From positions 1 through 39,530 of the forward strand of contig CAGP01000003.1 of NCBI GenBank assembly GCA_000263275.1: 39,530 bases of DNA, given 5' to 3'. Shown here piece by piece: positions 1 through 8,473 of the stretch. The translations under genes were made by a program, and so were the position numbers. This DNA comes from Helicobacter bizzozeronii CCUG 35545. Lineage in GTDB: Bacteria > Campylobacterota > Campylobacteria > Campylobacterales > Helicobacteraceae. The notes below the pieces were generated by a model. It was not told the DNA's origin. It saw only the letters and a program-made list of their open reading frames with translations, and made no database searches. The number at the start of each line of letters is the position of its first letter. The stretch's first letter is position 1.

Positions 1-118
1 TGGGGCATCAACCTTTGGAATAGGGAATGTAAGACTCCAAACGGAGCTATCCTGCTTGAAGCCGCGATCTCCACTAAAGCTAGAATCCCCTAACTTTAGT
101 TATGGGAGAGTATGTCAA
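1..118 (+). mobile_element. Right end of an IS200/IS605-family element (3' end of tnpB plus right terminal hairpin)
   Basis: The first 118 bases do not belong to carA. From base 2 one frame reads GASTFGIGNVRL, the kind of sequence found near the end of TnpB, and from base 1 another frame ends KARIP-stop at 91-93, at the usual place of a tnpB stop; one of the two frames probably contains an indel. Next comes an imperfect palindrome at 88-106 (CCC TAAC, loop TTTA, GTTA, bulged T, GGG), the form bound by HUH Y1 transposases, and TCAA at 115-118, the typical right cleavage tetranucleotide. The rest of the element lies outside the window, so its completeness is unknown. The omega-RNA of such elements ends here and its guide would start at 119. 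Confidence 0.75.
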
Positions 119-1219
119 CAACCTGGCAAATTCTTTAAAGATATACAACCCATCGCTAGGGCCCGGGCTAGCCTCAGGATGGTGTTGTACCGAAAAAATA
201 GGGGAATCTAAGTAGCGCACGCCTTCAATCGTGCCATCAAAAAGGTTTTGGTGCGTGATCGTAGCCACTTGGCTAATGCGATCGCCCACACAATAATTAT
301 GATTTTGCGCGCTGATCTCGATGCGCCGTGTGGCTAAATTGAGCACGGGGTGGTTGCTCCCATGGTGTCCAAAACGCAGTTTGTAGGTAGGATAACCATG
401 TGCAATGCTTAAAAGCTGGTGTCCTAGACAAATGCCCAACATGGGAATCTTAGCCTCTATGAGGGTGGCGATCTCTTGGGTGGCGCGTGTGAGTTTGAGC
501 GGATCGCCCGGACCATTGGAGATCAAAACCCCCCTAATTTCCCCCCTTTGGTAAGCCTCTAAAAGCGTGCCCGCCTTGCTATCGGGGGCAAAACACAGCG
601 GTTTTAAGCCCACTTGCACCAAATTATTTAAAATATTTTGTTTGACTCCAAAATCTAACACCCCCACACAAAAGGGCGGGTTGAGGGTGGGGTAATCTAG
701 TGCCCTAAAATCAAACACCCCTTGCGTGTTGGGTTTGGGGTGGACCAGTGAGGGGATGAGGTGCAAATTGGCTATTTTGGTGGCGTGATTGAGCAAAGTT
801 TGCAACTCATGTTTTTCTAAATCTTGGGTGGAGATGACTGCTTGCATCGCCCCCTCATCTCTAAGCATGCCCACTAGCGCACGCGTATCCACTCCGCTCA
901 CCCCCAAAACCCCATGTTGGTTTAAAAACGCCCCCAAACTCTGCTTGGCTCTAAAATTAGAATAACGCGTAGGGTAATGGCGCACCACCACCCCCGCACA
1001 AAAGTTGTTTTGGGATTGGCAATCCTGCCCATTGACCCCCACCACCCCGATCTCAGGCGCGCTAAAGACCACAAACTGCCCGCTATAACTAGGATCGCTG
1101 ATCACCTCTTCATACCCGCTCATCGCCGTGTTAAACACCGCCTCGCCCACCACCACCCCGGGCGCGCCAAAGCTCTGGGCTTCTAACAAAATGCCATTTT
1201 CAAATAAAATCCGCGCCAT
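80..1219 (-). CDS. carA: Carbamoyl-phosphate synthase small subunit, C-terminus replaced by IS sequence
   Basis: Glutaminase subunit that hydrolyses glutamine and passes ammonia to CarB for carbamoyl phosphate (arginine and pyrimidine synthesis). The 379-residue product has the N-terminal CPSase small-chain domain (GYEEVISDPSYSGQ, GVSGVDTRALV) and a class I amidotransferase domain with nucleophile GICLGHQ near residue 263 and the His/Glu pair HHPE near 347. The last eleven residues (TYSPITKVRGF) are read through the terminal hairpin of the IS element, so the original stop was lost and the frame closes inside the IS. The core is complete, so activity is probably kept. The start overlaps the last base of the DUF507 gene, so the two are coupled; the same pair is adjacent in H. 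pylori. Confidence 0.95.
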   Translation of the reverse strand: MARILFENGILLEAQSFGAPGVVVGEAVFNTAMSGYEEVISDPSYSGQFVVFSAPEIGVVGVNGQDCQSQNNFCAGVVVRHYPTRYSNFRAKQSLGAFLNQHGVLGVSGVDTRALVGMLRDEGAMQAVISTQDLEKHELQTLLNHATKIANLHLIPSLVHPKPNTQGVFDFRALDYPTLNPPFCVGVLDFGVKQNILNNLVQVGLKPLCFAPDSKAGTLLEAYQRGEIRGVLISNGPGDPLKLTRATQEIATLIEAKIPMLGICLGHQLLSIAHGYPTYKLRFGHHGSNHPVLNLATRRIEISAQNHNYCVGDRISQVATITHQNLFDGTIEGVRYLDSPIFSVQHHPEASPGPSDGLYIFKEFARLLTYSPITKVRGF

Positions 1220-1770
1220 TACAAAAAGCCTTTGCGCCTCAATTCCTCCTCATACATGCGCTCAAAAACTAACTCGTATTCATCGCTACCCACAGGGAGC
1301 TTGCGTTTATAATGCTTGATCTTTTCGCTCACTTCTACTTCCACGCTTTCATAAAGCTTGGCATAGGTGTCGATGGATTTAAAAATGAGATTGCGGATCA
1401 TATTTTCTGAAACAGAGAACATGAATAGGTCCTCATCTAGGATTTTTTCTAAAATCTGGTGGGAAAGGACATTACAGCGATCTTCCCAGCCCAGCACAAA
1501 ATCCCTTTGGGCGGCCACACGCCTTTTAGCCTCCCAAAATAATTGCCGTTCATCCATGCGCATAAACTCAATCTCATCTAATTTTTCTTCTAGCAGGTCG
1601 CGGACCTTGTGATCGATGGCACTCTCTTGATCCACATTGTCTTGCACCACTTGGTGGGTGAGTTGGGTTAAGCGTTCTAGCGTGCCTTTGAGTTCTAGTA
1701 AGGGCGATTGGATTAAATCTTGGGCGATCTTATTCACGATATAACGGACATGGTTGGCTTTCAATCTCAT
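1219..1770 (-). CDS. DUF507 family protein (two tandem domains)
   Basis: Conserved protein of unknown function found next to carA in Helicobacter. The product is about 183 residues from the chosen start (MRLKANHVRYIVNKIAQDLI), the usual beginning of this family. A second half (from about residue 95, MRMDERQLFWEAKRRVAAQRDF and onward) repeats the helical pattern, so two DUF507 units are likely. It is rich in charged residues and has no signal peptide or membrane segment, so it is cytoplasmic. An upstream in-frame ATG at 1803 would add eleven residues (MKSIFLKIGQK) that are not typical of the family; neither start has a strong ribosome site. The stop overlaps the carA start. Confidence 0.85.
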   Translation of the reverse strand: MRLKANHVRYIVNKIAQDLIQSPLLELKGTLERLTQLTHQVVQDNVDQESAIDHKVRDLLEEKLDEIEFMRMDERQLFWEAKRRVAAQRDFVLGWEDRCNVLSHQILEKILDEDLFMFSVSENMIRNLIFKSIDTYAKLYESVEVEVSEKIKHYKRKLPVGSDEYELVFERMYEEELRRKGFL

Positions 1771-1870
1771 TTTTTGCCCTATCTTTAGAAAAATAGATTT
1801 CATTTTAGCCTATGTTAGGTTAAAGTCGATTAAAGAGGGGCGGGCTCTTTTGGCGATCTAGGGTGGAATA

Positions 1871-1930
1871 TGCTACAATCTAGGCATAACTGGTTTAACG
1901 CTGAGTAAATACTAAGCCCAAAGCCGGTTA
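1871..1930 (+). promoter_or_regulatory. Extended -10 promoter and 5' leader stem-loop of the outer-membrane gene
   Basis: TGCTACAAT at 1871-1879 is a good Helicobacter sigma-80 extended -10 (hexamer TACAAT 1874-1879), which puts the transcription start near 1886. The leader then opens directly into an inverted repeat: TAACTGGTTT (1887-1896) pairs with AAGCCGGTTA (1921-1930) over ten positions if two G-U pairs are allowed. An inner arm (GCTGAG 1900-1905 with CTAAGC 1912-1917) adds to it. A stem at the extreme 5' end may stabilise the mRNA. AAAGG at 1941-1945 is the ribosome site. Confidence 0.5.
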
Positions 1931-1951
1931 ATATTAAAGTAAAGGGGTTTT

Positions 1952-3421
1952 ATGGCTATTGTGTCTGCAAAAAGGGTTTTACTTTGTGCTCTAGCTTGTG
2001 GAGGACTGGAAGGGCTTGAATTTGGCGAGATGGGGGATACCAGTTTTGGAATGGGGGGAGCTGGGGTCGCTTTAGAAAACTCCAGTTGGGGGCTTTATTA
2101 TAACCCCGCGCTCTTGGATATAGACTCCCGAACGAAGTTTGGGTATAGCTTTGGGGCATCTATAGGGCAGGAGAGTTTTTTAGAGTTAGTCTCCAAAGCA
2201 CTCAGTGGGTCTGCCTTAGGTAAAAATACAGAAGCTTTAAATCAGTTATTCCAATCCCACGCTGAGGGCATGACAAAATTTATTACTGGTCAGAGTTCTA
2301 GCATTACGATCAATGCCAATGAAGGGAAGGCGGCTCAAACCCTAGTGGAGATGGCTAATCTCATCAACAATTCTATTAAGAGCAATGGGGTTCATTTGGC
2401 TTCTCAAAATGGCTTTGTGTTGCAAATCCACCCCAGACGTAAATGGGGGATTGGGACTTTTGGGATCGGGGTTTTTGCCAGTGCCTTTGTGGGGGGTAGC
2501 TTGTTAGTAAATCCCAAATATAACCAAATCATTATCCCCACATCTATCATCGGTTTGCCCCCCATGCCCCCGGGCGTGCATGCACCTCCCTTTATCCAGA
2601 TTGGAGCAAGTAAAAATAGTCTGACTTTGAGCCAAAGCAACCAAAGAGATTTTTATAACTCCTCTTTGCTCTCACCCAATGCCAAAAATGCCGCAGCCAT
2701 TAGGGGCTTGGCTATTGGGAGCGTGCCCTTTGGTTATGCTTATGGATTTGATTTTAACAAAGCGGGCAAGCTCTCTGTGGGCGTGGCCTTGAGGTATCTT
2801 TACACCCTAAGCTATGGGGTGGGTTTAGCAGGGGATCTGCAAAGCTTAATTCCTCAGATAAAAGGTCTGTTGTCTAATTTTAACTTTAATTTTAGCGATG
2901 TGGTGCAACAAAGCCATTTTGGGCTAGATTTGGGCACAGCTTACCGCATTAAGGGCTTTACAATCGGGCTTGTGGGCAAATACTTAAACGCCCCCAAAAT
3001 CCGCTACAACTCAGCCATCTCAAATATGCGAATCGATCCACAGGTGCGTTTAGGGCTGGGGTATCGCTGGAAGTGGCTAAATTTAGCTGTGGATTTTGAT
3101 TTGACCAACAATAAAACCCTCATGATTGGTAGGCGTAGTCAGATGATTGGCGGGGGCATTATGGCAAATTGGAAATGGTTTGGTATCAAGTTTGGGGCGA
3201 TGGGGAATGTCTCTAAAGAGGGGCTCCATGAAGGTTTGATTTTGACCGGGGGCTTGCGCCTCTTTAGGGTTTTGGATATTTCCGTGCAATCCAGCCTCAA
3301 AATGATTGCCTTTAACAACTTAGATAGCTTAGGGGGTTCGGGAGGTTTCTTAGGGGGTCTTAGCAACCTCAAAATCCCCACTTACTTAGCCTTCCGTATT
3401 GGCGGGGGTTGGGAGTGGTAG
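1952..3421 (+). CDS. Outer-membrane beta-barrel protein, TraF_2/OmpP1-like
   Basis: Protein of 489 residues annotated in relatives as conjugal transfer TraF-like (PF13729 family), although nothing here suggests conjugation. It begins with a basic then hydrophobic leader (MAIVSAKRVLLCALACGG), followed by the family hallmark GMGGAGVALENSSWGLYYNPALL at about residues 32-54, shared with FadL/OmpP1-type barrels. The rest alternates polar and aromatic residues with many glycines, as in beta strands, and ends in W (GGWEW), the terminal aromatic expected of a BAM-assembled barrel. The substrate is not evident. It has its own promoter and leader stem-loop, and the stop lies three bases before the modC start, so the ABC ATPase is probably read from the same message. 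Confidence 0.7.
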   Translation: MAIVSAKRVLLCALACGGLEGLEFGEMGDTSFGMGGAGVALENSSWGLYYNPALLDIDSRTKFGYSFGASIGQESFLELVSKALSGSALGKNTEALNQLFQSHAEGMTKFITGQSSSITINANEGKAAQTLVEMANLINNSIKSNGVHLASQNGFVLQIHPRRKWGIGTFGIGVFASAFVGGSLLVNPKYNQIIIPTSIIGLPPMPPGVHAPPFIQIGASKNSLTLSQSNQRDFYNSSLLSPNAKNAAAIRGLAIGSVPFGYAYGFDFNKAGKLSVGVALRYLYTLSYGVGLAGDLQSLIPQIKGLLSNFNFNFSDVVQQSHFGLDLGTAYRIKGFTIGLVGKYLNAPKIRYNSAISNMRIDPQVRLGLGYRWKWLNLAVDFDLTNNKTLMIGRRSQMIGGGIMANWKWFGIKFGAMGNVSKEGLHEGLILTGGLRLFRVLDISVQSSLKMIAFNNLDSLGGSGGFLGGLSNLKIPTYLAFRIGGGWEW

Positions 3422-3424
3422 CCC

Positions 3425-4276
3425 TTGCTCCATGTTGAGTTTAGCAAACAGCTAGAGGGGGCTAGGGGTCCTTTTGAGCTAGAGGCTAACCTAGATTTAA
3501 AAACCCAACAAATTAGCGTGCTGTGTGGTCCCTCCGGGGCTGGCAAAAGTTCCTTTTTGCGCATTTTAGCTGGGTTGGAGTTAGTCCAAAAAGGGCGCAT
3601 TTGCTTTAAAGAGTCGGTGTGGTTGGATAGCACGCAAAAAATTTGCCTCCCGCCCCAAAAACGCCCCTTGGGCTTTGTCTTCCAAGATGGCGCGCTTTTC
3701 CCGCATTTAAATGTCTATGAAAATATCATTTTTGGCAACCCACGCCACCAAGCGCGCATTGAGGAAGTGATTAGCCTAATGGGTCTAAAAGGGCTTTTAA
3801 AACACCCCACCCCCATGCTCTCAGGCGGGCAAATCCAACGAGTCGCCCTCGCACGGGCGTTGGTGCGTATTTTAGACCAACAAAACGCCCTTTTATGCCT
3901 AGATGAACCCTTGAGCGCTTTGGATGCGGATACACGGGCGCATTTGCAAGAACAACTCAAATACATCAGCGCGCATTTCAAGCTCACAACTTTAATCATC
4001 ACCCACGATCTGCTAGAAGCCCACAAACTCGCCCACAATTTGATTTGGATTGAAGAAAAGCCCCAAAAACACACATGCCTTATGCGTGATTTTAAAACCC
4101 AAGAGGGGCTATGCGCACGGGTGCTAGAGATTAAGGGGCAGAGTGTGGAATTGGTTTTAGAAAGACAAATTATTTCCTTGCCCCTTAATTCTTTACAAAC
4201 ACCCCAAACCTTAAAAGAGGGGGATTTATGGGTGCTGAGCCCCCAGCGTGCAGAACGGGTGGATTGGCATGCGTGA
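3425..4276 (+). CDS. modC: ABC transporter ATP-binding protein, molybdate type
   Basis: ATPase subunit, most like ModC, which powers molybdate import with ModA and ModB. Walker A GPSGAGKS is at about residues 35-42, signature LSGGQIQRVALARAL from about 131, Walker B LLCLDEP near 157 with the D-loop SALD, and the switch His in ITHD near 193. The last 60 residues (from TQEGLCARVLEIKG) form a short TOBE-like tail, smaller than the double MOP/TOBE of classical ModC. The 283-residue frame opens with TTG at 3425; no ATG is available before Walker A. No modA or modB lies in this window, so the partner genes must be elsewhere. Another small-anion importer is possible. Confidence 0.75.
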   Translation: MLHVEFSKQLEGARGPFELEANLDLKTQQISVLCGPSGAGKSSFLRILAGLELVQKGRICFKESVWLDSTQKICLPPQKRPLGFVFQDGALFPHLNVYENIIFGNPRHQARIEEVISLMGLKGLLKHPTPMLSGGQIQRVALARALVRILDQQNALLCLDEPLSALDADTRAHLQEQLKYISAHFKLTTLIITHDLLEAHKLAHNLIWIEEKPQKHTCLMRDFKTQEGLCARVLEIKGQSVELVLERQIISLPLNSLQTPQTLKEGDLWVLSPQRAERVDWHA

Positions 4277-4308
4277 ATCGTGGCGTGGGTATTAGATTTA
4301 ATCTTTTG

Positions 4309-4317
4309 TGCTAGCAT
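4309..4317 (+). promoter_or_regulatory. Putative extended -10 for hypBCD
   Basis: TGCTAGCAT (hexamer TAGCAT 4312-4317) lies 27 bases before the hypB ATG, with ribosome site GGAG at 4334-4337. The identical nonamer precedes oorD. It is a weak match to TATAAT, supported mainly by the TG extension and position. Confidence 0.35.
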
Positions 4318-4343
4318 GCACCAAATTTTTTTAGGAGTAACAC

Positions 4344-5074
4344 ATGCTAGATACAAGAACCCAATCGCTCAATAACAACCCTAATTTGAGCAAAAAAAGA
4401 TGTCAAGGTGGTCGAAAAAAATCTTAAGCAAGAATGACTTAAAAGCGTTGGAGATGAAAAAACGCTACGCTCAAGACGGGCTGTATGTGCTCAATTTTAT
4501 GAGTTCGCCCGGCAGTGGTAAAACCACGCTATTAGAAAATCTTGCCAGCTTTGGGGATTTTAAATTCTGCGTGATTGAGGGGGATTTACAAACCAATCGT
4601 GATGCCGATCGGCTGGTTAAAAAAGGTGTAGCCGCCCAGCAGATCACCACAGGCGAGGCATGTCACCTAGAGGCTGCCATGATTGAGGGGGCTTATGATA
4701 TCCTCAAACAAAAGGGCGCATTGGCACAAAGCGATTACCTCATCATTGAGAATGTGGGGAATTTGGTCTGCCCCTCTAGTTATAACTTGGGTGCGGCGAT
4801 GAATATTGTTTTGCTCTCCACGCCTGAGGGCGATGATAAGGTGCTTAAATACCCCACGATGTTTTTATGCGCCGATGCAGTGGTGGTGAGCAAGGCGGAC
4901 TTAATGGATGTCTTTGGCTTTAGAGTGGCACAAGTGCAAGAGGACATGGACAAACTCAAACCCCAAACACCCATTTTTACCTTGAGTGCCAAAGACCCCA
5001 GCTCTTTGCAAGCCTTTAAAGATTTCTTGGCCCAAAGACGCGATCAAAATTACCAATCCGAGCATTCGTTTTAG
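4344..5074 (+). CDS. hypB: Hydrogenase/urease nickel incorporation GTPase HypB, two 1-base frame breaks near the 5' end
   Basis: GTPase that with HypA inserts nickel into NiFe-hydrogenase and, in Helicobacter, supports urease maturation. The G-domain is intact: P-loop SSPGSGKTT, the metal-site Cys-His in GEACHLE, VSKADL for guanine recognition. The true start is probably ATG 4344, with GGAG eight bases upstream. Reading on from it needs one A removed from each of two A7 runs (4392-4398 and 4415-4421), giving ...NLSKKDVKVVEKILSKND..., the normal HypB N-terminus, and a 242-residue protein. Without correction, translation could only begin at ATG 4400 inside a non-native N-terminus. First gene of hypB-hypC-hypD, as in H. 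pylori. Confidence 0.9.
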
Positions 5075-5084
5075 GGAATCTGAA

Positions 5085-5318
5085 GTGTGTCTAGCCATCC
5101 CCTCTAAGGTGATCGCTATTGAGGGTAGCACCGCCCTTGTAGAGACCATGGGCGTGCAACGCGAGGCAAGCTTGGATTTGATGGATGAACCAGTAGATGT
5201 GGGGGATTTTGTGCTCTTGCATGTGGGGTTTGTGATGGGCAAGATAGACCAACAAGATGCCCAAGAGTCCCTAGCCCTCTACCAGCAAATGATCGCCAAC
5301 ATGGATGATGAATCCTAA
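5085..5318 (+). CDS. hypC: Hydrogenase maturation chaperone HypC
   Basis: Small (77-residue) HypC/HupF chaperone that carries the Fe(CN)2CO group with HypD and delivers it to the hydrogenase large subunit. It begins with the invariant Cys after the initiator: start GTG at 5085 gives (M)CLAIPSKVIAIEG, matching the essential family N-terminus MCLAIP. Ten bases separate it from hypB, with AGGGA as ribosome site. An upstream in-frame extension to 4986 overlaps hypB and is rejected because the second-position cysteine must be N-terminal. The stop overlaps the hypD start. Confidence 0.93.
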   Translation: MCLAIPSKVIAIEGSTALVETMGVQREASLDLMDEPVDVGDFVLLHVGFVMGKIDQQDAQESLALYQQMIANMDDES

Positions 5319-6425
5319 CTTCATCGATGCCTTTAGAAATCAAGATGTGATTTTGGCTTTCATAGCCAAGATCCAAAACCTAGCCCAGCAACTCCCCCCG
5401 CCCTTACGCCCCTAAACATTATGGAAGTGTGTGGGGGGCACACGCACACGCTGATGCGCTATGGATTGGGCACGCTCCTAGAACCCGCATTAAATTTTGT
5501 GCATGGTCCGGGTTGCCCTGTGTGTGTGATGCCTAAATTGCGTATCGATCAAGCCATCGCTTTAGCGTGCATGCCCAATAGCATTGTTGTAACCCTAGCC
5601 GATCTCATCAGAGTCCCCGGAAGCCAAGCCAGCTTACAACAAGTCAGAGCACAGGGCAAAGATGTGCGTTTTGTCTATAGCCCCTTGCAAGTTTTGCAGA
5701 TTGCGCAAGATGACCCCAGTAAAAAAGTGGTTTTTATTGCCATCGGTTTTGAGACCACGACCCCTATGAGCGCAAGCTTAATCCAGCAAGCCCAAAAACG
5801 CCAACTTAATAATCTCTTTTTCCATCTAAACCATGTGCTCGTGCCCCCCAGTGTGCGCGCCATTTTAAATTCTAAACACCAAATCCATGCGCTCATTGCC
5901 CCCTCCCATGTGAGCGTGATCAGCGGGGCTAAGATTTATGCGCCTTTTGTGCAAGAACACCAACTCCCCGTTGTGGTGGCTGGGTTTGAACCAGTGGATA
6001 TGCTGGAGGGGATTTACATGCTCTTAAAACAAGTGCTAGAAGGGCGCACCCAACTAGAGATTCAATATAGCCGTGTGGTGAGCATGCAGGGCAACTTGAG
6101 GGCGCAAAACTTAGTTGGAGAGGTGATGCAACCCCGTGCATTTGCATGGCGTGGATTGGGGGAAATCCCCTTTTCTGGAATGGGTTTGCGCCCCCGTTAT
6201 GCCAATTTAGATGCCGAGATTGTGTTTAAAGAACACCTACCCCAAACTGCCCGCCTTGATCATAAACTTTGTTTGTGTGGGGATATTTTAAAGGGCGTGC
6301 TCAAACCCCTTGATTGCTCCCTTTTTGGCACGGCCTGCACCCCCACCCACCCCATTGGCGCATGCATGGTGAGTTCTGAGGGGGCATGTGCGGCCTATTA
6401 TCGCTACTCTAAACCCACGCCTTGA
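5305..6425 (+). CDS. hypD: Hydrogenase formation protein HypD, one frame break in a C6 run
   Basis: Iron-sulfur scaffold on which the Fe(CN)2CO cofactor of NiFe-hydrogenase is built with HypC and HypE. From MEVCGGHTHT onward (5421) the sequence is typical: GPGCPVC, the central GFEPVDML, and the C-terminal cysteine set CLCGD, DCSLFGTAC, GACMVSSEGACAAYY that binds [4Fe-4S]. The N-terminus MNPNFIDAFRNQDVILAF starts at ATG 5305/5308 overlapping hypC and is separated from the rest by one missing C in the run 5394-5399. Restoring it reads LPPALTPLNIMEVCGG and gives 373 residues, the family length. This is the only break in the window caused by a run that is too short. Confidence 0.92.
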
Positions 6426-7256
6426 TCAGCTGGAACAAAGTGGCTAAAATGCTCAAGGCATAAATGCAAAGTAGCAATATCTTATGAATCCGCTCATTAG
6501 CTAGTAAAATGAGTTTGATCCCTATGCCCACCCCCAGCAGCGCGCCTAGCCCCGTGATTGAGCCAGCTTGCAGGGCGCGATCGTCTAACACGCCGGAGTG
6601 GTATAAAGAGATGACCCCTGAGAGGGAGGAAAAGATCACAAAAAAAGAGCCCCAAAGGCACGATCTTTTGGGTGCTATACTTTAAAAAATAGCCCAAAAA
6701 AGGCACCATTAAAATCCCCCCGCCCATCCCTAAAGGGATAGAAAAAATCCCGGTTATCAAGCCAGCTAGGGCTAAAATCCCATGTTTCTCGCTAATCCCC
6801 CATGTAAAGGATTTTGTAGCCGTAAAATTTTGGGGCTTAGAGTGCATTTTAAAATGCGCATTAGAATGATCGGAAGTGTCCGCATGGCTGAAAGCATATT
6901 TGATAAAAGTGTAGCACACCACCACCACAAAGACTCCCATCAAAATGCGATCGTCAATCCACTTGAGTAAAAAGCTCCCCAAGATCGCCCCCATCAATCC
7001 CCCAATGGCAGCAAAAAAACCCCTCTTTTAAATCCAACAAGCCCTTTTTATAATTGATGATCGAGCCAATTAAAGAGGAACAGAGCATTTGGGAGAGAGA
7101 AATCCCCACCGCATGGCTGTAGGTAAAACCGGCAAAAATAGCCGCAGGCACGACAATCTCCCCCCCACCAATGCCAAAAAAGCCTGCCGTAATGCCCGTA
7201 ACAAAACCCACCAAAGCCAAGATCAAGGCTTGGATCCAATCAAGTGCCACGCTCAT
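6409..7256 (-). CDS. TauE/SafE (TSUP) family membrane permease, two frame breaks
   Basis: Anion exporter/permease of the TSUP family, whose members move sulfite, sulfoacetate or other organosulfur anions; the substrate is unknown here. The product is about 281 residues with some eight hydrophobic segments. Each half has the family glycine motif: GFFGIGGGEIVVPA near the start and IPLGMGGGILMVPFLGYF in the second half. Start ATG 7256 overlaps the stop of the upstream secreted gene (ATGA), so translation is coupled. Two A7 runs on the plus strand (6640-6646 and 7013-7019) are each one base too long. Removing one base from each gives GFFAAIGGLMGA and GLFFVIFSSLSG and joins three fragments. The 3' end overlaps hypD by 17 bases, tail to tail. 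Confidence 0.85.
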
Positions 7257-8473
7257 GGTTCCAGCAAAGGGGTTTGGCATAAGCCATGTTGTGTGCATGT
7301 CTGTCTGAGTCCCTCTAAAAGTGGGGTGCTAAGGGCCTGCATGGGGATTTGCCGCTTGTCTCTCTCTTGACTGTAATACAAATTTTCTCCTATTTTGTGC
7401 GGGATTTTAAGGATATCTTGGGCTAAAAACACTTCATAGTATTGATACAAATAAAATTGATCTTGAATAGCTTGGAAAACAAGGTATCGTTGGATGGCTG
7501 ACTTGGTATCTATTTGGATTTTTAACAAAGACTTCTCACATGAAAGCTCAATGCTAGGCTCTTTTGTGAAAACCTGCAAACAAAACCCCTTACGCGCCTC
7601 TTGTCCATGGAAAATCCCCAAACAAAAGACGCTTTTATTTTTGTCTTGGAGGCTGTCTATGCCTAGCAGATACTTTTGTTGGTTAAATATGAAGGCTTGA
7701 GAGACTAACCACTCTTGCTTAGAATTTGTTGGCATGCCTACTTGTTGGGCTAACTCTTTAAGCCAGGGGGCAATGTGGGCGCGCATTTGCTCAAGGCTTA
7801 GGGGCTCTTCTTGGCGCGCCTTTAAACAGGGTTGGCTGTGCGCGCATTCTGTTTGCAAACGCGTTAAGAGTGTGTCGCTGATGGCATCTATGGAAATTGG
7901 AGTTGGGCTATACTTGGAGCTGTAATACAGAGTGGCGCTCTTGATCCCCACCCTAAGTTTGTCATAGAGTGGTGAGATGGGGGTTTGGCTAGGATAATTT
8001 TGGCGGTAAAAGCGTTGCAAGAAAAAGGCTTGATCTTTTCGAGAAAAAATTAGATGGTTGTATTCTAAATGCCCACTCTGCTCCCTGCTAAACTCAATGT
8101 GCAATAACCCTTTATCTAGCCAAAAGGGGCTAATATACCAACCCTTAGAGCGCGTGCTGACTAGACAAAAATTTGTACGAAAATTCGATCGGGTGCCCAA
8201 ACCCACACAAAACCCGTTTTTGCTGTAATCTTGATTGTGTGCAGCATAGCCAAAGAGAACAAAGGGATCGGGGGTTTTAAACTGAAAAGTGCCCTTGACA
8301 TTATAAGAGAGGTAATCTTTTGGGTTTAGCTTAGGGTTTGGGGCTAGTGCTTTGGATAGTTGCGTGCCCAAAGCGTCTAGCGCGCTAGAATAGTCTGTCA
8401 GGCAGGCACAAGGTTGTGCACCACCCCAAGTAAGACCAAGTGCTAAAGCCCATACCCACTCACTCAATCCCAT
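7253..8473 (-). CDS. Secreted protein of unknown function, two fused modules of the local paralogue family
   Basis: Not recognised. The 406-residue product begins MGLSEWVWALALGL, a signal peptide like those of its neighbours, with start ATG 8473 overlapping the previous gene by 14 bases. It contains the neighbour module twice. Each copy has a C-x13-C pair (FCVGLG...NFCLV near residues 87-101; FCLGIF...GFCLQV near 285-300), an aromatic strand (AFFLQRFY; QFYLYQYY), a proline-rich link, and a C-terminal helix with C-x5-C (ECAHSQPC; TCTQHGLC). The paired cysteines suggest disulfides in the periplasm or outside the cell. It is followed by the TSUP permease in ATGA overlap. Function cannot be assigned. 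Confidence 0.75.
   Translation of the reverse strand: MGLSEWVWALALGLTWGGAQPCACLTDYSSALDALGTQLSKALAPNPKLNPKDYLSYNVKGTFQFKTPDPFVLFGYAAHNQDYSKNGFCVGLGTRSNFRTNFCLVSTRSKGWYISPFWLDKGLLHIEFSREQSGHLEYNHLIFSRKDQAFFLQRFYRQNYPSQTPISPLYDKLRVGIKSATLYYSSKYSPTPISIDAISDTLLTRLQTECAHSQPCLKARQEEPLSLEQMRAHIAPWLKELAQQVGMPTNSKQEWLVSQAFIFNQQKYLLGIDSLQDKNKSVFCLGIFHGQEARKGFCLQVFTKEPSIELSCEKSLLKIQIDTKSAIQRYLVFQAIQDQFYLYQYYEVFLAQDILKIPHKIGENLYYSQERDKRQIPMQALSTPLLEGLRQTCTQHGLCQTPLLEP

Noticed and set aside
1771-1803. Upstream start for the DUF507 gene
   Set aside because: It adds eleven residues not typical of the family; MRLKANHVRYI is the standard beginning.
4986-5084. Longer hypC frame beginning inside hypB
   Set aside because: HypC needs its cysteine right after the initiator; GTG 5085 provides this.
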